Shown here piece by piece: positions 27,957-38,100 of a DNA stretch of 64,000 nucleotides. How positions within the stretch are numbered: position 1 is the first letter of the stretch; each line of letters opens with the position of its first letter. The DNA comes from Aurantiochytrium sp. KH105. Taxonomy: Eukaryota > Sar > Bigyra > Thraustochytrida > Thraustochytriidae. The stretch spans positions 62,001 to 126,000 of the forward strand of contig BGKB01000121.1 in NCBI GenBank assembly GCA_003116975.1, given 5' to 3'. The translations under genes and the position numbers were made by a program. The notes under the pieces are model-generated. The model was not told where the DNA came from, searched no databases, and saw only the letters and a program-made list of their open reading frames with translations.

Positions 27957-30900
27957 ATGGCAGAGGCCGAGGTCGTGACGAACGGGGACGACAGAGACGA
28001 GCCTGAGCACGAGGAGGAGGAGGAGGAGGAGACGTGGCCCGTGGTGGTCCACCTGTTTGAGGCAAAGGTGCAAGCCGGGTTTGCAGGATACGACGAACCT
28101 CAAGTCGTCTTTCCTCTTGTTGCATCCCTGACCGACGATGGCTTCGCTGTCGGCGATGCCGCAGCAGACGCAGCCGATCTCATCTGGCCTATTGAGAGAG
28201 GTATAGTCAATCACTGGGACGCGCTCGAGGCTGTCTTCGCTCAAATTTTCTCTGAGCTGATGATCAATCCAGAGAAACACAAGATTATCTTGGGCGAATT
28301 TGCCCCAGGGTCCAAGGAGCAACGCGAGCGTCTCATGACCATGCTCTTTCACTCTTTCGGGGTGCAAGGGATTGCATTCTTGCCAGTGTCGTCTCTCTTA
28401 TCCTCGGGGCGAGCCATTGGTGTCTTTGTCGACGTATCCTGGGACGTTACACAGATTATTCCAATGTCTGAAAGTGTGCCCATTCCCGGAGCCACAATTC
28501 GTGCAGAACTTGGAATGCGGGATGTTGTTCAAGCATTTCTGAATAATCTTAAAGCGCAAGACGGTATGCAGACTTGCCGTAACCTTTCGAAGCGATGATC
28601 CTTTTCGAGAAACTCGCTGATCGTCATGTTCTTCTTGGCGACCCTCTTTCCTGCAACGTGCTCCTCAAAGACTTGAGAGGGATCGGTGAAAATACTGTAT
28701 TGAACGAGTCATTGACTCTCTCGAGCGACGACCTGCAGCAAGCTGCTGCAACGCTCCTTACAGGTACCTCGACGGTCCCGGGGATTATGGACCTCATTCT
28801 GGAAGCCATCTCCAAACTTCCACTGGATGTTCGCGAGCTCTTGACCTCTAGCATCGTGCTCTCCGGGAGCGGCACGTTAGTGTCAGGGTTTGCGCAAGAA
28901 CTACAAGAGCGTCTAGCCAAGGCTGCGCCAAGTACTTTGCGAGTGAAAACCCTTGCAAATCCTGATCGTCTCTTCGCGTGGTGGGTATCTGGCTCGATTC
29001 TCGGATCTCTATCTGGCTTTGCCAACGAGTGTGTATCAAAGAATGACTTTGTACATGATCCAGCCATGGCTGCGTCTGGGACTAGCGTTCAGTGGCATTC
29101 GTTCCTCCTCTCCAGGCAGTACGTTGGCCATAGAGCTGTGGAGAGGCGCTTCATGCTGAGGCTTAGCCATCCCATTGCCACGATGAATGATCGATTCGCA
29201 GAAACTAACGAGGTGCCCAAGATGGAGGAAATATATGTTCGTCCTGATGTAGACGAGCTCCTCGAGTACCTTTTCCGCGTTGAACTTCAGGGTACGTCCA
29301 TCAAGGGGCCGCTGGTTCTGAGCACCGCGAATACGCATCCCGCTGCAATCTCGATGCTTATGCAGACTGCCTTCGCTCAGGGTTTCGACACGGTAACAAT
29401 GGTTGACGCCGCAAGCGCCGCTCTTGTCGCCTTAGGTCGGTCCACCGGACTCATTGTCGACGTCGGCCATCAATCAACTCGAATCACGCCCATCGTAGAC
29501 TCTACTGTCCTCGAAGCAGCACGCAAAATTGTCCCGTGGGGCGGTAGGAACGCTTCTGCTACGCTCCAAAAACTGCTTCGTACTCTTGATCACGGCGAGA
29601 GAGGTAGAGATGCTGCAAATGAGATCACTCTTGTCGACAACATCAAGGAAGAGGTTGGCTACGTACGCGCCGAAAGCAACGAGGAAGCTGATGTTGAAGT
29701 GATGTACGGGCTACCTGACAATCGCGGCATTGTGCTGCGTGAAGAACGATGGCGGATCTTTGAAGCTCTCTTTCAATCAAGCGAAGCGAGCGGATTCAAT
29801 CTTGATCTGTGGGTCCATAGAAATGGTCAACGATCTGGATCAGCGTCGAGAGCTTTACGCAAGCATCATTCTTGTCGGAGGAACTTCCATGTGCGAGGGT
29901 TTTTCGTCGCGACTTGAGACTCAGCTCCGCGCATGTGTTAATCATCAAGTGAACGTGATTGTTCCACCAGAACGAAGACATTTAGTCTGGCTCGGAGCGT
30001 CGATCCTCGCTGACTCCTCGACTTCATCACAAAGGTTTCACGCTCTTTCGTACAGTTGTGACAAAACTATCTTTGATGCGAGTGGGCCAGGGGACTGTGG
30101 CATGAAGCATCAAGAAGTCGTGATCAAGAGCTCGCCAGCGGCGGCAGTCGATCTCGGCTCGCACGTAATCAAAGTGGGCCAGGCGGGTGAAAAGACTCCA
30201 CGTCGAGAAGTGGCTTCCGTCGTCGGTCGTGAACGGAGTCCGTACTCTGCAGACTTCGAAGATCTGGTGAGATGGGCGACCGTATACCGCCAGGTAAGTG
30301 GCAGTGAGGTAAAGCAGTACCGTGCATTATATAATCTCGCATTGGACGGCGAGCTCTGTCCGCTCAATCGTAGTCGTCTCTTCCTAGTTGGGCAGAGCCA
30401 AGCGGGCAAATCGGCGCTATCGCGATCACTCCTCGGTGAATCTTTTGGAGAGCTACCACAAACTCTCGGTGTGGATATAGCAACAGTCACTGCCACAATT
30501 TCAGAAAAAGCGACCACATGGGAAGAGAAGGATTTGGCACACAGTGAGTTTGCCATCCATTCAGCACGTACCGTTGCTGCGGCAGCTGCAGGAACACGGT
30601 CCAAGCCTTCAGAGGGGTCAGCGTCTGCAGGACAAATGCGCAACCCCGAAAGCGCACGAGATCTTCAGGTATGCTCCTCTTTCTTGCCGCTTGAAGCTAT
30701 GGAAACGCTCCGTCGACCCGAAAGTATGGCAGGAGTGCCCTCGTCGCGGAGACGTGGTGTGGCAGACCTGGCTCGATCGCTTGCGCGAAACGTGTCAAGC
30801 CGGCTGTTCTCCACATTTCGTGGGGTGTTCCTCTTGGATCAAGACAGAATTCCTGTTGTTGATCCAGAGCCAATATCTCTTTCAGCAACGGAAGAAATCA

Positions 30901-33152
30901 TGAGCAAGCTGGACGATCAACTCGTGAAAAAGTTTGTACACGCCAAGGAAACGCTGGGACACGATCTCACACTCGCAATATCATCGTGGGAATTATGTGG
31001 ACAGCATGCCTTTTCCCCATTACAGCACATCCTGTTGAGTCGCAGTGCAGTATACTTGGTTGTCTTTGACATGCGCCACGTGCTTAGAATCGAAGACCGT
31101 CCCCAGGCGCTCGAAAATCTCCTCTACTGGCTTCAATGTATTGACTTTTCCACCTCGGGCGCTCGCGTGCTCCTTGTAGGGACGTATGGGGACCAAGTGC
31201 ATACATCTAATGAGCTAGCACTAATCGACTCGGTTTTGCGCACGGAGCTGAGACTGTCAGCCTATGCATCGACGTTTTTTCAAGAGTACGATCCAAAAGG
31301 TCTTTGCTTTTGTCCCGTGGACAACACACTGGATGACGAAGATGCAGGAGTACGATGGCTGCGAACTCTGGTAACGAGGATTAGCTTGATGAAACCGCAT
31401 GTTGCGCGCCCTATCCCCCTCGCGTGGTCCAGATTTTTTGACTTGCTAATCGAAAGAGGCGAAGAGCATCTAGCTCTCGAGGATGTCGAAGCGATTGCAG
31501 CTGAGGGCTGTAATATCTCGGACACGGAACAAGTGCAAGCCGCCCTGGCGCTATTCCACGAGCTTGGGATGCTCTTCTATTTTCGCGAGGTTGTTGGCCT
31601 TCGAGATTTCGTTGTGCTCGATCCTCAGTGGCTCATCCGCTGCTTTTCTATGGTGATACGTGACGTTGGTATGCACCCATATTGCTTGCCTGTGCGTAAA
31701 TTTCTTCAACATGCATGCCCGGAGGACGTTGTCCTTCTTCGCGTACAAGGCATTGCAACACGCAAGCTTCTCTACTCTTTGTGGGTGGACGAGGATCAAG
31801 ATTCTAATGATCAAGACTTTACGCGACGACGATTTCTCATTGCAATGCTAAGACACATGATGCTTGCCTGCTCGTTTGAGTCAGTCAACATGAAAATTCT
31901 TTATCCCTCCCAAACGTCCTCTTCGGACTGTCAACGAGCTTTTGTTCCTGCGGGTGGCGTCTTGCCCCAGCCAGATACGTTTCTAATTCCTTCGCTCCTA
32001 TGTCTGCAACGTCCGGGTGACAAGGACGTGGCGCAGCGGCTGCAACAAATCGAGGAGCACATGCCTTCGACAGCGTCGGGACAGGCATTAGTCTTCTACT
32101 TGACTGTCGAGGGGACTTTTTCTTTGCCCAAAGGTCTCTTTGAGCGTCTGGTCTGTCTGGCTGTGGAACACTCGCATGCTGCGGCCTTCTTGGGCGCCTC
32201 GCGGGCACCTTTGCCAGGACCAGGTGAAGTGCTCTTTTGGCTGGGCGAAGCCAGTTGCCGCATGACAGAGCAGGTCGAGGAAGGGCGCATTCGCTGCATT
32301 GTGGACGAGTCACGTGCGCAACTTGCATTTGTGGATGAACTCTTGTCAATGCTGGCTCGCCTCAACGAGGAAGTCATGCGCAATCAAGCAACCTTTGCTG
32401 CGCAGCTTCAAGTACCCGTGGGTCGCCTCGGCTCGGTTCAGGTGGACTACGATGAAGCCAAATATACTTGGTCCAAGAATCGCAAATACGCGCGCGGGTC
32501 CTGTCATCAGAAAGTCCCGCGAGCCTCTTTGGCAAGATGGATGAGTGCGCAAGACTTAGGCGATGTCTTTGATGCTTGGCGGGACGAGCTCCCAGGGTGT
32601 TTTGGTCTCTCGCGAGCACAGCACCAGAGCGATGTTGTCGGACATATAAGGACTGCAGCTAGCGTACCGCTGCCTTCCAAGGCGGACTCACACGTTTTCA
32701 TCAGCTATCGGCAGGCCAATGCAGGCGAAACCTGCACATATATCAGAGATATCCTTGAAGGTCTCGGGCTCGAGGTTTGTTTGCGCTCCAACACCGAGAA
32801 TGCACCCAGCACAGGCGGTGTGGTCGAAAATGTCCGCAATAGCATCGTACTTTTACTTTTGCTGTCTGACGGGGTTCTCCTCGAGTCATCAGTGCAAGAG
32901 GAAGTTCGCACCGCAATGGATTTCCGAATTCCGGTCATTGTGGCTCACGACGAGGAATCGGGCTACGAGTCGTTTCTGAAGATATACAATGCGAAAAGGC
33001 AGTCGCCTGAGGACTTGCGCGTACTCTTTGACGAGATCGAGTCTCTTCCTCTTCGACGTCGTCTTTTCGAGCGTCGTGCAATGGAGAGTGAGCTCTTTCG
33101 CCGCGTGCTCGTTGAAGTGAAGCGCCGCGTTTCCGGTGACGGTACCTTTTGA
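27957..33152 (+). CDS. Tandem actin-like / Roc-COR GTPase / TIR fusion protein
   Basis: Three overlapping frames (27,957-28,598; 28,595-29,917; 29,730-33,152) together encode one domain series. Actin-like module 1 starts VQAGFAGYDEP and contains WPIERGIVNHWD. Module 2 has LIVDVGHQSTRITPIVD, IILVGGTSMCEGF and PPERRHLVWLGASILA, and ends FDASGPGDCGMKHQ. Then comes only the start of a third actin (AAVDLGSHVIKVGQAGEK, about 30,138). The last frame continues with a Roc GTPase: P-loop GQSQAGKS, G3-like WELCGQ, G4-like VGTYGD, with a Ser-rich insertion before G3. COR follows (IPLAWSRFF, FHELGMLFYF, LRDFVVLDPQWL). A C-terminal TIR domain starts SHVFISYRQ (about 32,688), with Glu in VQEEVRTAM at the NADase position. 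The first frame change could be a small intron (GTATGC...AAG, 29 bases, or 107 bases to CAAAG). The second, near 29,800, lacks splice signals and may be an assembly error or real decay. It may be annotated elsewhere as two genes. Confidence 0.8.
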
Positions 33153-33225
33153 GAAGCTTTCAAAGCCTGTTCCGCTCAAACTTCTCTTCTCGTGCTTCCC
33201 TGGCACGGTTTTTAGTTTACTCGGT

Positions 33226-34449
33226 TTACTCAATTGTGTCGATCAGGATGGAACAAGCGTTTTCTTCTTCTTCCTCTTCAGCTTCTCCTTTTTCAAGATC
33301 TTTACGCAGGTGACTGTTTGATTTCTTGCGCATCCCCAAACCTCGCGAGACAAAGTGAGATCCGCGAGGTTCGATAGCAGACCTTGGGCGCACCCTTTTG
33401 GCGGCTGATGCGGGACGCGGTGGCACAGCTCTGGTTCTCGCAAACGTCCTTGACGTTTCTATTGCAGATGCAGGTCGCGCATACGTTGTACGCGAGTGAT
33501 GGATGGTTTTTCGGGGCTGGGTCTCATGAGCTGCGACACGGGATCGCCGATGTGATTTGGGTCGGCTCAATCGAGCGAAAATCGTTGTAAAAGCCTCTTC
33601 ACAATCCCTGCCGTTGTCTGGTCTTCGCGCAGGTGCTGTGCGAGGTCTTGTTTGTCGCCGTCTGTCGTGTTCCGCAGACCTTGCATTTGCAGTTTTTGGA
33701 CGCTGTCCATGGAGCGAGCGGGACTTCTCCACACCAAGGCCTCGGGTCTGCGTGGCTACAGAGACAGTATCATTGGCTTGTTGCTTACACTCTTGCAAAA
33801 ACGTTCGCTCAGAGGCTGCCTTCCATGCCGCAGCATCAGCAGCGAGAGCTTCCATCGTTTGCGCTTGCCGTTTGATTGTTCGCTCGTCGTCGAGCTTTTG
33901 TCGAGCATACTCGTCGAGCGCCTCGGTTGCCTTTGTGCGTGTGACTCGAAGCGAACGCTCCGCACGATCGCGCTTCTCACGTTCCATTTTCTCGGCTTGC
34001 GTTGAGGTAAACGCAGTCTTTGCGAGCTCATTCCGTTCAGCCTGCGCCTGGTCGTACTTGTGCAAAAAGACACCAGCTTGGTCAAGGTCATGTGCAAGTT
34101 TTGCATTTTCGCGCTCGAGAACAACGATTCGACCCTGCGCATCCAAAAGTCTGCTTCGATGACGAATCATAACTACCTCAACCGCGCGTCGCTTGATGAT
34201 AAAGCTTTGCTTTTCCCTCTGTGCGATAAGCAGCGCTTGTTCCAGGGCGGTCAAGAGCGCTTGCACACCGCCGGCAGCGACGAATTCATCATGAAAATCT
34301 GCAAATGTATGCAGCTTCTTTTGTTGGCCACGCACGATGTCGAGCTTTCGCTCAAGGCTCTCTGATGCATCACGCAAGACGCTGGCATCACCCTTTGGGT
34401 CAACCCCGAGGACACCGCGTAGTTCCTCGCTGCATGAATGTTGAAGCAT
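33226..34449 (-). CDS. Coiled-coil protein, unrecognised
   Basis: A 407-residue single-exon protein, convergent with the actin-Roc-COR-TIR gene (stops 74 bases apart) and divergent from the CCDC17-like gene. Residues about 20-230 are predicted coiled coil by heptad look (for example LERENAKLAHDLDQ and EKMEREKRDRAERSL). Residues 230-370 are Arg/Pro/Thr/Ala-rich and basic with several RP[KR]TA-like and ARPASA repeats, typical of microtubule-associated flagellar proteins. The tail is acidic (EAEEEEEEN). Head-to-head placement with a flagellar gene makes a ciliary role possible, but that is inference. No family name can be given. Confidence 0.65.
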   Translation of the reverse strand: MLQHSCSEELRGVLGVDPKGDASVLRDASESLERKLDIVRGQQKKLHTFADFHDEFVAAGGVQALLTALEQALLIAQREKQSFIIKRRAVEVVMIRHRSRLLDAQGRIVVLERENAKLAHDLDQAGVFLHKYDQAQAERNELAKTAFTSTQAEKMEREKRDRAERSLRVTRTKATEALDEYARQKLDDERTIKRQAQTMEALAADAAAWKAASERTFLQECKQQANDTVSVATQTRGLGVEKSRSLHGQRPKTANARSAEHDRRRQTRPRTAPARRPDNGRDCEEAFTTIFARLSRPKSHRRSRVAAHETQPRKTIHHSRTTYARPASAIETSRTFARTRAVPPRPASAAKRVRPRSAIEPRGSHFVSRGLGMRKKSNSHLRKDLEKGEAEEEEEENACSILIDTIE

Positions 34450-35113
34450 CGCAACGACGGAACCACTTTGGACGTTTGGGTAAATGCCACAGCACCTTTC
34501 CCAAAGCAGGATGGAGCGAAAAAAACGCGGCGCATACGCACGCGCCTACATTATTGACTTTGCCCCCGCAAAACAAAAGAGACAGGCAAAAGAGGCAAGT
34601 CGCTCGTTGGAAGACGAGCTCATGCAAAACATCTTCGTGACACCGTGCACGATACTAGACCGTAACGGCTAGCCAGTAAGTATTGCAGCGTGAAATACGT
34701 GCTATCGCTACCACTGCAAGAGGCAGGCAGATAGGCAGGCTGAGACAGCGAGTGTGACAAGCGGCAAGCCCATCTACCCACCCACTTACACACGCAAGCA
34801 CGCACGCACGTACGCACGCACGTACGCATGCAGTCAGGCAGGCAAGCAAGCAAGTAAGCAAGCACGCAAGCGAGCAAAGTAAGCAAGCACGCAAGCGAGC
34901 AAGCAAGCAAGCACTCAGACAGCTAAAACTTTCCTTATTGGGAGCCAAGGCCCCGACGGCCCATGGCGCGCAGCTGAGACTAATTTTGGGGGCGCACATT
35001 GTCCTAGACCGGTGAGGTTCTCGCCGCTGCTGCGTCTTGAAAACAAGCCATTGCACGCCGGCGCGAGCAACAAAGGCGCAAGCCCCAACTAGTCAGCCTC
35101 GAGGGAGACCCGA
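34450..35113. other. Divergent promoter between coiled-coil gene and CCDC17-like gene
   Basis: About 660 bases, of which 34,785-34,917 is a CAAG/CACG-type tetranucleotide repeat tract (listed separately). No gene is seen; frames through the repeat are Ala/Cys/Leu-biased shadows. Confidence 0.5.
34785..34917 (+). repeat. Degenerate GCAA/GCAC tetranucleotide repeat tract
   Basis: About 130 bases of GCAC, GTAC, GCAA and GCGA units. A longer direct repeat inside the tract (about 24 bases, GTAAGCAAGCAC and on) occurs twice near 34,855 and 34,880. It lies in the middle of a divergent promoter region. Confidence 0.8.
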
Positions 35114-38100
35114 ATGAGCGAGCCCAAAGAAGGCCTCTCCTTTGCAAATGTAGAAAGCTATGTTCGAGACGCCATCGGTTCGAACGCGCGAGCAAAGAGC
35201 CCAAAAGAAGACTATGTAGGCGGCCTGAACCTCACCCAGCTTCGCGAGCAGCTCACAGCAGCTGCTGCAGATCGAAAAGCCGATGTCTCAGCTACAGATT
35301 CCTTGCTGGATCTGGTTAAACAGAAACGCGAGCGGGAAAAACTGGAAGAGCTCCGTCAGGTCAAAATTCGACATCAAGAGCTTCGTGCGCGCAAACGCCA
35401 AGAATCAACAGAGATCTCCAAAGTCATGATGGAACTTGAAAAACGTAAGCAGCAGGAACTTGAGCTTCGTCTGCAAAAGGAACGTATTCAGCAGGGGCTG
35501 GAGCACGTGGATCGCACCCATCTTGGACAGCTGGAGGCAGAAAAGCGCAAAGAGCTAGAGTCTCTAACCAAGGAACGCCAATCCCTCCAAGACAAGGAAG
35601 AGGCCATCTTGCGGCAAGTCGAGGAGCTCGAGCAAAAGATAATTGAGCAAGAAGAGCTCAACGCAAAACGCAAGCAAGAGGTTGAAGACGCACTCGTGCG
35701 CAGGAAAGGCTCGCGTCTCGAGCACAAAAATGCCGAGCTTTTGCGCCTTGCGGCTGCCCACGGACAACGTACGTCTACACTCCTCGTAGAGCGAAACGAA
35801 CTTGAAAAGGAGCGGCAGCGCCTTCAAGACCAACTTGAAGAGCTTGCGGGCGACAAGGGGGCAGCGACGTTGCGTGAAGAAGGTGAAGAGCTTGATGCCT
35901 TTGTAGATGCTGTGCAAAATCGAATTTCGGAGCAGCAGGAGCGTGTGGCCCTGATGCGCATCGAGCACGAACGAGCACAAAAGGACTGGGTCGTGTCAAA
36001 AATTGCTGACGAAAGTGACACAAAGAGGCTTCGACCTGAAGGCCTCGACAATTCGCTTCCATTTACGGTGCAAGCAGAATCATTTCTGAATGAGTGGCTC
36101 AACGAAGATCCGAACCGCGCCCCGGCACTCGGCCAGGCGCGCGCCACGCTTGATGATGCCGTCGCTGACAACTCCGTGCACCGTCATCACCGGGCCTCTG
36201 ATATCAAAGGTCAATCCTCACCTGCCGCTTTGCCACACCCAGAGGTACACTTTGATTCTGCTGTGAATGTGGAAAGCGGAGAAGCCTCACTGGCGCACAA
36301 AGCGCGGCACACAAAGAGACATCGAGGCCGTCAGACCAAGACGTGGAACGAGTCACGGAGCAGATCAGCCCTCAAGAGCACATCGGAGACCTCGGAAGAG
36401 CTGACACCCGAGGCGCGCCGTCAACTCGAAGAAGAGGTGGACGTTCTCAAAGAGGAATATGCGAATCTGGGCATGGCTAGCCCCAGCCTTTGGCACCAGA
36501 TTCAGTTACTCGAGAAGCAGCTTGGATATCGCCCATCAAAACGGCCGCCGATTCGTATTCAAGTGCCAGCGCAACCAGCTGCTCCTTGGGCAGGCCCACA
36601 CACGTACCCGTCTCCAACTTCGCAGGCGGGGCTCGCCAGTCCTATGGTCGAATATCAGATCGAAAAGCAGCAGCGCATGCTCGATCGCCAGGCCAAAACC
36701 TTGCGCAAGATTGAACTGAAGCAGGAGAAAGCCAAAATCAAAGCTGACCTCGAAGAGCGCACGCGTGGCCGTCGATACGGGAGACGAGGAGATCCTTCTT
36801 CAAGACGCGACCGAAAAAGTTCGCGTCGCCATCGCCGCCACCGGTCTGGCGCCTCACAGTCATTGAGCACGTCGTCCGACTCTTCGTCGTCGTCACATAT
36901 CTCATCGGCGTCGTCTTCTGACCAAGACTCATCGTCCCTGTCGAGTACCTCACAGCATCGGTCGCGACGTCATCATCCACGACGAAGAGAACGTCGTCCT
37001 CGTCGTGATCGAGGCGTTCCGAATTGGCACGATAACGGGCAGTCTGTTTTAGATGAGGTCACCTTGGGTCCGGGAAGCGGCTTTCAGCAACAGCAACAGC
37101 AGCAAGTTGCTGGCGAAATGGTGCAGCTCGAACAGCAGCAGCGAGTCTTTACGCGCACCATGGAGTCGCTGACGCGCAAACTTCAGGCCCTCGGCGGGGC
37201 CGATCCCCTGCCTGGTGCAATGTTTGGGGCCACAGCTTCGACAGGACAACGCGGTGGCGATGGTGAAAAGAATAAACTTCTTGAAGAGCTCAGTACACTT
37301 GATATGATCCCGCGTGATTCGGAATTATACGATATTCAAGTCGAGCATCTCAAGATGATTACCCGTATGCGGATTGAAATGGAGGAGCTTCAGCAACAGC
37401 AGCGAGTGAGTGCCATGAAGGGAAATCTTGAGCGCGAGCAGCGAGAACTCGAAAAGAAAGCGGAATTTGAAGAGCGCAAACTGGACCAGGAACGCGAGCT
37501 CGAACTCGCCAAACTGCGCAGAGCACTCGCGCGTGAAAATGTGGACATGAATTGGAATGGACACAGCGGGCCAAGTGGCAAGTCCTACGACGCGCAAGCT
37601 GGATTTGCTTGCTACTTCGATTATGCAACAGGAATTCCCAAGCGTTTCCACATGGTGAGAGTTGTCTACTGTATATATGAAGACGAGACCGTGCGGTCGA
37701 GCGTCAAGGCTCTTTCAGCATGCGAGACCGAAGCTGACACGGCGACACGAAGCACAGCTGTCTTTGCAACGCGGAAAAAGTTCGCGCGGATTCCTGCTGT
37801 AGAGACCTTGCGCGTGGTCATGGAACTTCAGTGCGTGCAGGACGGCCCACAAGGGCGAGCGTACCAGAGCATTGGTTGGACCGTGCTCAGTCTTTTCCAG
37901 AACGGACGACCTGGAAGCGAAAGTCTGTGTCTAAACGAGGGCCCACATCAGCTCCGCTTCCATCGCCCCCCCTTCAAGGTGACAGATATTGCAGGAGCCA
38001 TCCAGCCCGGTGCCGATCCTGATGATGGCGCCGCGGGTGAGCCAATGCATTTGTTTTTACGCATGGTTCACATGGCGGATATAGACGTCTCTATGGATTT

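Noticed and set aside
27735-28367. 210-residue minus-strand frame
   Set aside because: Opposite actin module 1 of the fusion gene; no domain.
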